Below, piece after piece: positions 25,855 to 35,347 of a stretch of 64,000 nt of DNA (within the stretch, counting starts at the first letter, position 1; each line of letters begins with the position of its first letter). The DNA lies in contig CAYJFZ010000003.1 of assembly GCA_964369975.1 (NCBI GenBank), forward strand, positions 62,001 through 126,000. The letters run 5' to 3'. The stretch comes from RGIG3102 sp964369975 (GTDB taxonomy: Bacteria; Bacillota; Clostridia; Oscillospirales; Ruminococcaceae). The translations under genes and the position numbers were made by a program. The notes under the pieces were generated by a model. The model did no database searches and was not told where the DNA came from. It was given only the letters and a program-made list of their open reading frames with translations.

Positions 25855-27021
25855 CTAACTTTCTACTTTTTTTAGCATTAACTCGTGCATTACACACATC
25901 ACTATTAATACTATCGCTATAAAAATAGGATATAAATTAAAGCTGATACTCCTTCCTATTACACCGAATAAAGCTGGTATTATTAAAGTGCCTGTGTAAG
26001 CGCTTGCCATAAGAACTCCTATAATTCCTTGAGAATTTTCTTTGCCAAAATTAAAGGGAGTTGAATGGATGATACAAGGAAAAACCGGAGCAGAGCCAAG
26101 ACCTATTAAGCTAAGTCCTACAAAAGCAAATGTTTTGTCTAAAGGTAAAATTAAAACACTTACCCCTATTATCATAATTACACTTCCCGCTCGAATCATC
26201 TGCTTATCATTAAATTTCATAGCTATAAAGCCACAAATACCTCTGCCTATCGTTATCCCAAGATAAAATAAAGCTGCAAACCCTGCTGCAATTTCAGGTG
26301 CTACTCCCCTACTATAAACAAGATAGCTACTTGCCCATAGACCCGTAGTTTGTTCAATAGCGCAAAAGCAAAAAAATGCTACTGCTATCTCTTTTACACC
26401 TTTAATTTTAAAAATTTGAATTACTGATAAATCTCTTTTAATTTCTTCTTTTGGTACTTCTTCTTTCTTTTCATTTTTTAGCTTCCAAATTGGACTACTT
26501 ATAAAAACTATAAAAGCTAAAATAATTTGAATAGCAAATAATATAATATACCCTGTTTTATAACTTAGGTTATTAGTTAAAGCTGTTCCCATGATATAAG
26601 GACCGAGAGTTGCCCCAATTCCCCACATGCAATGAAGCCAGCTCATGTGCTTACTTTCAAAATTGACAGCTACATAATTGTTTAAGGCTGTATCAACACC
26701 ACCTGCGCCTAAGCCATATGGAATTGCCCAAAAGCATAAAACTATAAAAGACGGACTACTTGAAAAACCAAAAAGCGAAATTGCTGTTATTAATATACTA
26801 AAAGCTGTAACCTTGTGCACACCTAATTTATTTATAATTTTGGCACTATTTAAACTTGATATAACTGTTCCAAGTGAAATTATTATAGTAACCATACCCA
26901 TATTGGATATAGGGACACCGAATTCATCACTTATAACAGGCCAAGCTGAGCCTAATACAGCATCTGGCAGACCAAGGCTTATAAAAGATATGTAGATGAG
27001 TGCTAATAATAAACTTACCAT
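25855..27021 (-). CDS. MFS transporter
   Basis: This 388-residue protein has about 12 membrane helices in two sixes joined by a charged loop (KLKNEKKEEVPKEEIKRD near residues 175-195). The first-helix region DAVLGSAWPVISDEFGVP and the loop after helix 2 match the major facilitator family of the FucP/YfkF-like sugar or drug group. The substrate cannot be read from sequence. A divergent AraC/cupin regulator starts 106 bp away and is the probable controller, which would favour a small-molecule or sugar substrate. GGAGACAAT precedes the ATG. Confidence 0.88.
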   Translation of the reverse strand: MVSLLLALIYISFISLGLPDAVLGSAWPVISDEFGVPISNMGMVTIIISLGTVISSLNSAKIINKLGVHKVTAFSILITAISLFGFSSSPSFIVLCFWAIPYGLGAGGVDTALNNYVAVNFESKHMSWLHCMWGIGATLGPYIMGTALTNNLSYKTGYIILFAIQIILAFIVFISSPIWKLKNEKKEEVPKEEIKRDLSVIQIFKIKGVKEIAVAFFCFCAIEQTTGLWASSYLVYSRGVAPEIAAGFAALFYLGITIGRGICGFIAMKFNDKQMIRAGSVIMIIGVSVLILPLDKTFAFVGLSLIGLGSAPVFPCIIHSTPFNFGKENSQGIIGVLMASAYTGTLIIPALFGVIGRSISFNLYPIFIAIVLIVMCVMHELMLKKVES

Positions 27022-27127
27022 ATTGTCTCCTTTAATTGTTTATGATATAATTATATCGCAAAATAAAAACTAAATCTATGAAAATATAGTATAATTATGT
27101 GATTATTTCACCAAAAAGGAGAAATTT

Positions 27128-28009
27128 ATGCACAAAACAACTTGTGATAGCATCTTAGATGAATCTTTTAAAGAGCTAAGTAGTAAAGGGACTTCTTTAT
27201 TTCCAATAGCTATTTTTAACGATGATTTAAAAGATAACCCTGTCGCTTACCATTGGCACGAAGAGCTTGAGTTAATCGCTGTTATAAAAGGCGAGATGGA
27301 AATCGTCATTGGCTTTGAAAAACACATTGTTAAGTCAGGGGAAGGAATTTTTATAAACGCCAGTAGATTACATTCTTGCATAAATTTTGATAGTAGCGAC
27401 TGCATTATTAAATCTATTGTTTTTCATCCTAAATTTATATATGGAGATACTGACAGTGCTTTATATATAAATTATTTTAAAAACTTTTTAGATGAAAATT
27501 CTATTAGCACGCAAAAACTAAATAAAAAAGACTGCGAAGAACTACTTTACGCATATAATCTTTTTATTAACGCAAACTTTGGATTTGAGTTTATTATTAG
27601 AGAAACCCTTTCAAAAATATTAATCTCAATTTTTAGTGTGAATGAAAATTTAACAACTACAACGAACATAAAAAAACAAAAGCAATTAAATAGATGCAAA
27701 ATAATGATGCAATTTATACACGAAAACTATAATAAGGAAATATCCCTCATAGAAATAGCAAGTAGCGCTAATGTAAAACAAAGCGAGGCTTTAAGATGTT
27801 TTAAATTAGTTTTAAATACCTCCCCGATTAAATATTTAAAAAACTATCGTATTGAACAATCAGCCCGTTTATTAAAAACTACAACTGAATACATAATAGA
27901 TATAGCTTTAAAATGTGGCTTTAATGAAATGAGTTATTTTTCAAAAAGTTTTAAAGAAGTTTACAACTATACTCCTACCGAATATAGAAAACAATATTTT
28001 TTACAATAA
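27128..28009 (+). CDS. AraC family regulator with cupin sensor domain
   Basis: This 293-residue protein has an N-terminal cupin-like effector domain: HWHEELELIAVIKGEMEIVIG followed by GEGIFINASRLHS. The C-terminal double helix-turn-helix covers residues about 190-290 (NYNKEISLIEIASSANV, then IDIALKCGFNEMSYFSKSFKEVYNYTPTEYRK). It is divergent from the MFS gene, which it likely activates in response to that transporter's substrate. AAAGGAG precedes the ATG. A hairpin terminator follows. Confidence 0.92.
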   Translation: MHKTTCDSILDESFKELSSKGTSLFPIAIFNDDLKDNPVAYHWHEELELIAVIKGEMEIVIGFEKHIVKSGEGIFINASRLHSCINFDSSDCIIKSIVFHPKFIYGDTDSALYINYFKNFLDENSISTQKLNKKDCEELLYAYNLFINANFGFEFIIRETLSKILISIFSVNENLTTTTNIKKQKQLNRCKIMMQFIHENYNKEISLIEIASSANVKQSEALRCFKLVLNTSPIKYLKNYRIEQSARLLKTTTEYIIDIALKCGFNEMSYFSKSFKEVYNYTPTEYRKQYFLQ

Positions 28010-28033
28010 TCTTTATATCTTCGATATATATTT

Positions 28034-28076
28034 AAATGCACTATTAATTTGTAATAAAATAATAGTGCATTTTTAT
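28034..28076 (+). terminator. terminator of the AraC gene
   Basis: AAATGCACTATTA (28034-28046) pairs with TAATAGTGCATTT (28060-28072), followed by T residues. Confidence 0.75.
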
Positions 28077-28127
28077 TTTTTTTATGGTATAATTTAGAAT
28101 TATTAAATGAAGGGCAATTTCCAAAAT

Positions 28128-29690
28128 ATGAAAAAACTATTTTCCTTAATAATTTTATCTTTACTCACTTTATTGAGTGCTTGCTCATCTTCAGGTGAAA
28201 TTTCAACTTACACTATCCCTTTTTCAAGTATGCCAAAAAATTTAGACCCGCAAGTAGCGAGTGCGGATAGTGAATTGTTTATTATTTCTAATACCTATGA
28301 TGGCTTATTTGAAGTTGTGAATAATGCTATTGTAAATAATTTAGTAGAAGATTACACAATCTCAGAAGATGGCAAAGTATACACCCTTACTTTAAAAGAT
28401 GACAGTGTTTATTATTATCCTTATGATGATGATACAAGTTTTAATAACCAAAAGGTAGTAGCTGATGATTTTGTATTCACTTTTCAAAGAATATTAGATA
28501 AGTCTACTTCTTCTATTTATACTAAAGATTTTATGAATATAAAAAATGCACAAGCTGTTTATGATGAAAACTTGCCTGTTTCCTCTTTAGGTGTCTATTC
28601 TTTAAATGATACAACTTTAGTAATAGAGCTTGAAAATTCTGATTATAATTTTATCTCAAAGCTAACTTTACCCGGTATAGTCCCTTGTAATGAAGAATTT
28701 TTTGAATACACTGCCGGCGCTTATGGCCTTAGTGTTTATGACATATTGTCTAACGGACCTTTTAGAGTGAATTATTTAAGTGCTGATGAAGAAGCTGTGA
28801 CAATACTAAGAACAAGAGAAGATTTTCAAAATCCTATAGATAGAATTCGTTTTACTATTTTAAACCAAGATGAATTTTATTCAGCTTATATAAATGACAA
28901 TATTAGCGGGTATTTTGCCTTTGATTTTCTTGATGATAGCCTTGAAAACAGCGAAAGTATTGCAATATCATCATCAAATTCAAGTTTATTCTTTAATTTA
29001 GAAAACGAAACAATGGCAAACGAAAATATAAGGCAAGCTCTAAGTTATTACGCCTATGCACATCAAAATACACAGGCAAATTTAGATATAGTCTCCCCTG
29101 CTTTTAGTATTTTTCCTGCAGATATGATTTTTTATGATGATTATATTAAAAATCAATTAGCAGATGTAATTCCCTCTTATCTATCAAGTAATCCTAAAAC
29201 TTTACTATCGAATGGATATTCTAATTTAGGTATACAAAATATGCCTCAAATAACAGTTTTAATCCCTTCTGATAGTGAATATACTTTAATTTATGAAAAT
29301 ATCAATCAGCTTTGGCAAGAAGAATTAGGTGTGTTTTTCAATGTTGAATTATTACCAATGGCTCAAATTATTCAAAGAGTTAAAAATAATGATTATACTA
29401 TAGCAATTGGTTTATTAACTCCGAATGAAAATAATCCTTTATCAGTAATAAGCGAATTTTCAAGTTATAATGATGAAGTTAATAACTTACTTATATTTTC
29501 TTTAGATTCTTCAAATGAAGATATTGTATTAAACAATATCAAAAAAGCTCAAGAAATAATAATAAATTCAAGCTATGTAACTCCTATCGGCTATGAATAC
29601 ACTTATTTTTATCATAAAAATTATTTTGATAATATTATAGTAAACCCTTTTGGATATATTATTAATTTAAAATACGCAACAGCAGACTAA
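28128..29690 (+). CDS. orphan peptide-binding lipoprotein (OppA-like, SBP family 5)
   Basis: This protein has 520 residues from ATG 28128. The signal peptide ends in the lipobox L-S-A-C (C19). FSSMPKNLDPQVASADSELFII, then ISEDGKVYTLTLKDDSVYY, is the family 5 extracellular binding-protein signature used for oligopeptides, nickel or other ligands. An ATG at 28107 is in frame, but it sits only about 14 bases after a TATAAT at 28088-28093, so the later start is preferred; the nearest ribosome-like GAAGGG is rather far. No permease or ATPase genes adjoin it, so it must serve a transporter encoded elsewhere or act as a receptor. Confidence 0.85.
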   Translation: MKKLFSLIILSLLTLLSACSSSGEISTYTIPFSSMPKNLDPQVASADSELFIISNTYDGLFEVVNNAIVNNLVEDYTISEDGKVYTLTLKDDSVYYYPYDDDTSFNNQKVVADDFVFTFQRILDKSTSSIYTKDFMNIKNAQAVYDENLPVSSLGVYSLNDTTLVIELENSDYNFISKLTLPGIVPCNEEFFEYTAGAYGLSVYDILSNGPFRVNYLSADEEAVTILRTREDFQNPIDRIRFTILNQDEFYSAYINDNISGYFAFDFLDDSLENSESIAISSSNSSLFFNLENETMANENIRQALSYYAYAHQNTQANLDIVSPAFSIFPADMIFYDDYIKNQLADVIPSYLSSNPKTLLSNGYSNLGIQNMPQITVLIPSDSEYTLIYENINQLWQEELGVFFNVELLPMAQIIQRVKNNDYTIAIGLLTPNENNPLSVISEFSSYNDEVNNLLIFSLDSSNEDIVLNNIKKAQEIIINSSYVTPIGYEYTYFYHKNYFDNIIVNPFGYIINLKYATAD

Positions 29691-29730
29691 AAAATATCCA
29701 CTTAAAAAAACTTTAAGTGGATATTTTTTT
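29691..29730 (+). terminator. terminator of the binding-protein gene
   Basis: AAAATATCCACTTAAA pairs with TTTAAGTGGATATTTT and is followed by Ts. Confidence 0.88.
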
Positions 29731-29733
29731 CAC

Positions 29734-29763
29734 TTGACAATATACCCCCATAAGGTATATAAT
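29734..29763 (+). promoter_or_regulatory. promoter and CsoR-type operator of the metal-export operon
   Basis: TTGACA (29734-29739) and TATAAT (29758-29763) are 18 bp apart. The spacer is filled by a palindrome ATATACC (29740-29746), CCCATAA, GGTATAT (29754-29760). An AT-flanked C run opposite a GG pair is typical of CsoR/RcnR-family operators. It lies just before the CsoR-like gene, so the operon is self-repressed until metal binds. Confidence 0.7.
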
Positions 29764-29804
29764 TAGATTAGTCTAACCAGACAAAATTAAAGGAGATGAT
29801 ATTT

Positions 29805-30080
29805 ATGAGTCATGATTGTAAAGTAGATGAAAAAGTTCTTACGCGCTTTTCAAGATTAGAAGGTCAAGTAAGGGGTGTAAAAGAAATGTGTGCGCAAGGC
29901 AGAGACTGTATTGATATCCTAACGCAGATTTCAGCCATTCAAAGTGCTTTAACCCAAGCTTCAAAACTGGTAATGCTAAGCCATATAGAGCATATTCTAA
30001 ATGATGCAACAGATATTTCTAAAGATGAGTCTTTAGAAGAAATCAAAGATATCATCAACAGATTTTCAAAAACAAAATAA
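29805..30080 (+). CDS. CsoR/RcnR-family metal-sensing repressor
   Basis: This 91-residue all-helical repressor of the DUF156 family is started at ATG 29805 after AGGAG. FSRLEGQVRGVKEMCAQGRDCIDILTQISAIQSAL is the family core. Of the usual ligands, C35 (CsoR Cys36) and H60 (CsoR His61) are kept, but the fourth position, Cys in copper sensors or His in RcnR, is I64, with H63 beside it. H3 and C5 near the N-terminus may complete the site, as H3 does in RcnR. This argues against plain Cu(I) sensing. It is followed 13 bases later by the zinc/cadmium-type ATPase it presumably controls. Confidence 0.93.
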   Translation: MSHDCKVDEKVLTRFSRLEGQVRGVKEMCAQGRDCIDILTQISAIQSALTQASKLVMLSHIEHILNDATDISKDESLEEIKDIINRFSKTK

Positions 30081-30093
30081 AAGGAGAAAACTT

Positions 30094-32442
30094 ATGAACC
30101 AAAATTCAAAAGCACATACTAACTGCGGTTGTAAAGATCATTCACACCACGAACATAGCTGTAGTTGTAACACTCAAAACACTCAAGCACAAGTAGCCAC
30201 AAACACTGATCCTTGCACTGCTGACTCTTGCAATTGCTCATCTAATGAAAACAATTCAAAAGATACTTCTGATTCTCAAAATGAGGATCCCGAACCTAAT
30301 CATCACTCAAAGCACACTACTAAAAAGCTCACTGATAGTATAGCTTGTGGTTGTGGACATGACCACGATGAACATTCAGGGCATGATGAAAAACACAATC
30401 ATAATCACTCAAAGCACACTACTAAAAAGCTCACTGATAGTATAGCTTGTGGTTGTGGACATGACCACGATGAACATTCAGGGCATGATGAAAAACACAA
30501 TCATAATCACTCAAACCATAGTTTAACTGAAGGTATTGCCTGTGGTTGTGGTGGCTGTGATGATGAGCATGCAGGACACGATGATGACCACGGACATAGC
30601 CATGATAAAAAAATTACTGCAAAAGAATTATTAAATCTTTCTATAGGCTTAGTAGTTTTAGGTTTTGCAATTTACACTCAATCTTTTTGGTTATTTTTAG
30701 CCTCTTATTTAATCATCGGCAAAGATGTATTAAAAAGTGCTGTTATTAATATCTCAAAAGGTCGTATCTTTGATGAAAACTTCCTTATGATTATTGCAAC
30801 CTTTGGTGCTTTTTTAATAGGAGAGTACTTAGAAGCTGTAATGGTTATGATATTTTATAATATAGGCGAAATGTTGCAATCACTCGCCATAAACAAAAGC
30901 AAGAAAAATATTGAAAGCTTAATGAATATCCGCCCTGATTATGCAAATTTAATCACCGAGGGGGATAAAAGCGTAAAAGTAAGTCCGTATGATGTTAAAA
31001 TAGATGATGTTATTTTAATTAAACCGGGCGAAACAGTACCACTTGATGGTATTGTAATAAGTGGTGAAACAGAAATCGACTCATCATCTTTAACTGGTGA
31101 GAGCTTGCCTGTTGCTATTAGCGAAAACTCAAGAGTTTTATCTGGTAGTATTAATATCACCTCATCAATTTATGTTAAAGTAAGTGATTTGTATGAAAAT
31201 TCAACTGTACAAAAAATCTTATCTTTAGTATTAAATGCTTCTGAAAAGAAAGCAAAGAGCGAAAGGTTTATAACAAGATTTGCAAAATACTACACTCCTG
31301 CTGTTATGGTAATAGCTGCTTTAATAGCCTTTTTACCTACCCTATTATTTGGCGCTGATTTTTCCGAATGGGTATATAAAGGCTTAGTATTCTTAGTTGT
31401 TTCCTGCCCTTGCGCCTTGATTATTTCAATACCTATCACCTTTTTAGGCGGTATTGGTAATGCTTCAAAAAATGGTATTTTAGTAAAAGGCGGAAATATC
31501 TTAGAACAGTTTGAAAAAGTAGCTTCAATCACTTTTGATAAAACAGGAACTTTAACAAAAGGCAAATTCGGTGTAGAAGAAATAGATATAAAAGAAGGTA
31601 TAACTAAAGAAGATTTTACCTTCGCAGTCCTTTTAGCAGAAAGCCACTCAAATCATCCAATAGCTTTATCAATAAAAAATCATTTTGATAAAGATAATAC
31701 ATTCTCACTTCCACTGCAAGCGCAGTTTGAAAATGTATCTGGCAAAGGTGTAATCTGCTCATATAACGGCAAAAAATACTGTGTGGGCAATAAAAAATTA
31801 ATGGATTTATTAGGTATAGATGTTCCTATTTACGAAAAATTAGGTAGCGTTTCTTATGTAAGTGTTGATGATGAATACATAGGCAAAATCATTGTAAACG
31901 ATTCATTAAAAGACAACATAAGCACTGATATTGCTAATTTGAAAAAATTAGGTGTTAAAAAAGTTTATATGCTTACTGGTGATAACGAAAACACAGCTAA
32001 AGAAGTAAGCAAGGCTGTTGGAATAGACTCTTATAAAGCTAACTTATTACCTGATGAAAAAGTAAAAGAATATGAAAATTTAATAAAAGAAAATGACGGT
32101 GTAAATATTTATGTTGGCGATGGTATCAACGATGCTCCTATCTTAGCAAGGAGTGATTTAGGTATTGCTATGGGCGCTATCGGCTCAGATGCTGCTATAA
32201 ATGCAAGTGATGCTGTATTAATGACAGATGATATAAATCAGTTAACAAAGGCAATTAAAATTTCAAAATATACAAAGCGAGTAGCTTATGAAAATGTTAT
32301 TTTCTCACTCGGTGTTAAATTTTTAGTTATGATTTTAGCCTTTATAGGCCATACTCCTATGATACTTGCAATTTTTGCAGATGTAGGCGTTTCCGTTTTA
32401 GCTATCCTTAATGCAACTAAAACTTTGAATTTTAAGCCTTGA
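30094..32442 (+). CDS. His-rich Zn/Cd-type P1B ATPase
   Basis: This 782-residue exporter has residues 1-175 made of His/Cys/Asp-rich sequence in place of an HMA domain, including two identical 34-residue units (71-104 and 105-138) and a diverged third (139-172). The pump core has the actuator TGES, the membrane metal motif C438-P439-C440, phosphorylated D482 in DKTGTLT and hinge GDGINDAP. The last membrane segment carries Asp in FADVGVSVLA. CPC plus this Asp marks the P1B-2 class, which exports Zn(II), Cd(II) or Pb(II). It forms an operon with the CsoR-like repressor. The His-rich head probably buffers or delivers metal. Confidence 0.95.
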   Translation: MNQNSKAHTNCGCKDHSHHEHSCSCNTQNTQAQVATNTDPCTADSCNCSSNENNSKDTSDSQNEDPEPNHHSKHTTKKLTDSIACGCGHDHDEHSGHDEKHNHNHSKHTTKKLTDSIACGCGHDHDEHSGHDEKHNHNHSNHSLTEGIACGCGGCDDEHAGHDDDHGHSHDKKITAKELLNLSIGLVVLGFAIYTQSFWLFLASYLIIGKDVLKSAVINISKGRIFDENFLMIIATFGAFLIGEYLEAVMVMIFYNIGEMLQSLAINKSKKNIESLMNIRPDYANLITEGDKSVKVSPYDVKIDDVILIKPGETVPLDGIVISGETEIDSSSLTGESLPVAISENSRVLSGSINITSSIYVKVSDLYENSTVQKILSLVLNASEKKAKSERFITRFAKYYTPAVMVIAALIAFLPTLLFGADFSEWVYKGLVFLVVSCPCALIISIPITFLGGIGNASKNGILVKGGNILEQFEKVASITFDKTGTLTKGKFGVEEIDIKEGITKEDFTFAVLLAESHSNHPIALSIKNHFDKDNTFSLPLQAQFENVSGKGVICSYNGKKYCVGNKKLMDLLGIDVPIYEKLGSVSYVSVDDEYIGKIIVNDSLKDNISTDIANLKKLGVKKVYMLTGDNENTAKEVSKAVGIDSYKANLLPDEKVKEYENLIKENDGVNIYVGDGINDAPILARSDLGIAMGAIGSDAAINASDAVLMTDDINQLTKAIKISKYTKRVAYENVIFSLGVKFLVMILAFIGHTPMILAIFADVGVSVLAILNATKTLNFKP
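30304..30507 (+). repeat. exact 102-bp tandem duplication inside the His-rich ATPase
   Basis: Two identical 102-bp units (30304-30405 and 30406-30507) lie head to tail and encode 34 residues each (H-S-K-H-T-T ... H-N-H-N). A third unit from 30508 is clearly related in protein but diverged in DNA. The absence of any base difference implies recent duplication or ongoing copy-number change. The unit keeps the reading frame. Confidence 0.95.
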
Positions 32443-32500
32443 AATTAATTCATATGTATAGTACAATTATAATATTATAAATATATAAGGAGGCTATCAT

Positions 32501-33238
32501 ATGAAAAAACCAATAGTAGCATTATCAGGACAAATTGAAAACCGTATTATAGGCGAGTGGAAAATTCCACTTTATGCAACAACGGGCTTTAATGTAGAAT
32601 CATTAAAAGAAGCTAACTTCATCCCTTTAATATCACCCTTTTTAGACCAAGCCTTTGCAGATGAGCTTGTAGAAAAAATGGATGGTGTTATCCTTACAGG
32701 TGGCGCTGATGTACATCCAAATTTATATAATGAAGAAGTAAAAGAATACTGTCAAGCCACTCAACCTGATAGAGATGAATCTGACTTAATACTTTTAAAA
32801 GCAGCATTAAAACATAAAAAACCTATTTTATGTATTTGTAGAGGCAGTCAAATAGCAAATGTTTATTTTGGTGGCACTTTATACCAAGATATTAACAAAG
32901 ACACTAATAGTACAATTAATCATGCAGCTTACACAGAGTTTAACAAGGAAATAAGCCATAAAATTACGATAGAAAAAAACACCCCTTTACATAATATTTT
33001 AAATGTTGATGAAATAGGAATAAACAGCTTGCATCATCAAGCAGTTAAAGATTTAGGGAAAGGTGTAAAAGTTATGGCAAAATCTTCTGAGGATAACATA
33101 ATCGAAAGTTGGTATTATGAAGAAGATAGCCAATGGATAAGAGCTTATCAATGGCATCCTGAAATGCAAGATGCTAACCCAAGAAAAGAAAGCATCTACA
33201 AAGAATTTTATAACGAATGTATAAAAAGAAGAAAATAA
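32501..33238 (+). CDS. gamma-glutamyl-GABA hydrolase-like class I amidotransferase (peptidase C26)
   Basis: This 245-residue glutamine-amidotransferase-fold hydrolase has the nucleophile C113 in ICRGSQIANV. The catalytic His-x-Glu is at YQWHPEMQ near the C-terminus. The substrate loop GGADVHPNLYNEE and the PDRDESDL segment match PuuD-like enzymes that cleave gamma-glutamyl bonds. No other putrescine pathway genes are near, so the substrate may be a different gamma-glutamyl compound. AGGAGG precedes the ATG and a terminator follows. Confidence 0.92.
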   Translation: MKKPIVALSGQIENRIIGEWKIPLYATTGFNVESLKEANFIPLISPFLDQAFADELVEKMDGVILTGGADVHPNLYNEEVKEYCQATQPDRDESDLILLKAALKHKKPILCICRGSQIANVYFGGTLYQDINKDTNSTINHAAYTEFNKEISHKITIEKNTPLHNILNVDEIGINSLHHQAVKDLGKGVKVMAKSSEDNIIESWYYEEDSQWIRAYQWHPEMQDANPRKESIYKEFYNECIKRRK

Positions 33239-33240
33239 AT

Positions 33241-33273
33241 AAAAAAATCCACTTATTTTAAGTGGATTTTTTA
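33241..33273. terminator. bidirectional terminator between the C26 hydrolase and EcsC genes
   Basis: AAAAATCCACTTA / TAAGTGGATTTTT sits between two convergent stops and has an A run on one side and a T run on the other. Confidence 0.88.
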
Positions 33274-33274
33274 T

Positions 33275-34042
33275 TTATAAATTATTTTGTAGGTATCTAT
33301 GATAGTATTTTAATTTTGCATATTTTAATATCTTTTGTAAGAAAAGTCCATCATATCCCCCACCTAAAATTCCAATTACAGGAAGACCTTGAACAAACTT
33401 TGAAAACAATAATTTCTGTGATAAAATTTTTGAAGTTCCATTTATTTCTGTAGTTAAATCATAGTTTAACAATTCTTTTTCATTTAAAATAATTTTATCG
33501 ATTTGCATATTATTTTTAATTATACTATCATCATCTAAAAGTGCTGTTTTGATAATTTTTAGTATAAATATTTTTTCTTTTTCATCGCTATAATCATAGC
33601 CATAAGAAAGTGAAATTTCATACATAGCTTTTAGTATCTGTCCTACAAATACCGGTATATCCATAGGTCCGATACCTAAAAGACCAAGTCCTGCACCTTT
33701 AATAGTTCCTATTGCTAAATTAAGGTTTGTTTTTTTATGTTGTGTTTTTTGTATTTCATTTAAAGATTTTTTATCTTCGTTAACTAACAATGCTTCATTT
33801 TTATAAAATTCGTCTTTTAATTTTTGTTTAGAGTAAGTTTTTTCTATAACTTTGTCTCCATTTAAAAATATTTTATTAAAAGCTGTTAAAAACATTTTTT
33901 CTAAAGTTTCATTTAATTTATCTGGAATTTTTTCTTTTAAATTATCAATAGCTTTTATTTTTATCGGCTTTTTTGCATTTTTAATATACTTATTTTCTTC
34001 TTGTATAACTCTTATAAGTTTTCTTTGTTTTAAAATACTCAT
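33275..34042 (-). CDS. EcsC family protein
   Basis: This 255-residue protein has a charged, Lys-rich N-terminal half. The EcsC core starts at about residue 115 with GTIKGAGLGLLGIGPMDIPVFVGQILKAMYEISLSYGYDY. The role is unknown; EcsC was named from the Bacillus ecs ABC operon, which is absent here. A Gly-rich hydrophobic stretch suggests membrane association. It follows the DUF401 gene by 10 bases and is likely co-transcribed with it. Most family members occur singly, so the pairing may be incidental. Confidence 0.85.
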   Translation of the reverse strand: MSILKQRKLIRVIQEENKYIKNAKKPIKIKAIDNLKEKIPDKLNETLEKMFLTAFNKIFLNGDKVIEKTYSKQKLKDEFYKNEALLVNEDKKSLNEIQKTQHKKTNLNLAIGTIKGAGLGLLGIGPMDIPVFVGQILKAMYEISLSYGYDYSDEKEKIFILKIIKTALLDDDSIIKNNMQIDKIILNEKELLNYDLTTEINGTSKILSQKLLFSKFVQGLPVIGILGGGYDGLFLQKILKYAKLKYYHRYLQNNL

Positions 34043-34052
34043 ATTATACCTA

Positions 34053-35285
34053 TTACATTAAAATGAATTGATATAGATAGAATAACACGAATGATGCAAT
34101 AGATAAAATTGGTAGTAGTTTTAAATGTTCTTTATATACAGGGCTGTGACCATTAATACACATACTTTGCACCGTTAAAATTTGACATAAATGTAGTGGT
34201 GAGTAGTAGTAACCGATAAATGACCAAGCAAAAATAAATACAGTATAATTTAAAATCATTGCATTTGAAATTGGCAGCATTGCTATCATAGGAAGTAATA
34301 TACCCATAGGAACATAGCTTAAGCCTGTTGTTAACCCGAATAATAAACTTGCTGCAACTATTACTAATAATACTACGATACCAGATGAATTCATAAATAA
34401 ATCTTGGAATGTAGCCATAACTTCGCTTAAGTTTTTAATAATGTTTTGTACAAAATAAACTCCTATAAGCATTGATACAGTACTAAAACTTACACCTTTT
34501 AAGCAAATTTTTAGATAATCTTTTTTATCACTTATAAAAAATACAATTACTATACTAAATGCTGCTGAAATATAAATCGGCAGACCTAAGCCAACATTTA
34601 ATATAACTATCATATATATTGGTGAAAAATATTTTAATAGTTTTAAAACTGCTTTACCTTTATTTAATTCTTGTACTTCTTGTTTTTTTATAGGTTTTGC
34701 GTTATGTATATACAGAAAATATCCACTTATCATTAATACTGCAATAAAGCATATATTAAATAGTATAAAATCATAAAGCCCTAATGATGGCACTGAGGCT
34801 ACTACGAAAATTACAGTAGTTGAAAATGGTAATAAATACATAATTGAGTGTCTAAAAACTAAATTAATAGCTGCTCTTTTAGGCGGTGCAATGTTTAAGT
34901 CTTCACCTAATGAATCTGCAAAAGGTGCTGATAAATAAGCTCCTCCTGGTACTGCTAATAGTCCTAAAACGGCTGGTAGTATGGCTATTAACATTTTTTT
35001 GCTTGGGATTAATACTTGAAGTGCCTCTACTATTTTATCAAGTATGTTATAGTGCTTTAATAATGTACCTAATATTCCAATTACAAATACAACTAAGATT
35101 GTTTGTAAACTCGAAGTTGAAGTAAATACTAAGATAAAGCTATCTAAAATTGTTTGTGGCATAATTCCAGCTATTAAACTTAAAATTAAACCTGTTATCA
35201 TCATAACTGCGCCAAAAGGTAGTTTCTTTTTTAATAAAATTGGCATAATACTAAAGGCTACAGCTATTGCTAAAAATTCACGCAT
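34053..35285 (-). CDS. DUF401 family integral membrane protein
   Basis: This 410-residue polytopic protein has about ten to eleven helices and is started at ATG 35285 behind AAAGGAG; a longer frame to 35345 lacks such a site. Conserved features are GALLAVPGG-like (LLAVPGGAYLSAPFADSLGEDLNI), the KRAAINLVFRH loop, and a second GLTTGLSYVPMGILLPM repeat, as in the DUF401/TIGR00529 group that resembles Na+-dependent carboxylate or gluconate permeases. Substrate and direction are unknown. It precedes EcsC on the same strand. Confidence 0.85.
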   Translation of the reverse strand: MREFLAIAVAFSIMPILLKKKLPFGAVMMITGLILSLIAGIMPQTILDSFILVFTSTSSLQTILVVFVIGILGTLLKHYNILDKIVEALQVLIPSKKMLIAILPAVLGLLAVPGGAYLSAPFADSLGEDLNIAPPKRAAINLVFRHSIMYLLPFSTTVIFVVASVPSLGLYDFILFNICFIAVLMISGYFLYIHNAKPIKKQEVQELNKGKAVLKLLKYFSPIYMIVILNVGLGLPIYISAAFSIVIVFFISDKKDYLKICLKGVSFSTVSMLIGVYFVQNIIKNLSEVMATFQDLFMNSSGIVVLLVIVAASLLFGLTTGLSYVPMGILLPMIAMLPISNAMILNYTVFIFAWSFIGYYYSPLHLCQILTVQSMCINGHSPVYKEHLKLLPILSIASFVLFYLYQFILM

Positions 35286-35347
35286 ATTTTTCTCCTTTAT
35301 TAAATTAATACAATAAATTATACTATATAAGTATAATTTAGTCAATT

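Noticed and set aside
30304..30507. Tandem repeat as a CRISPR array
   Set aside because: The 102-bp units are contiguous with no spacers and lie in frame inside a coding region.
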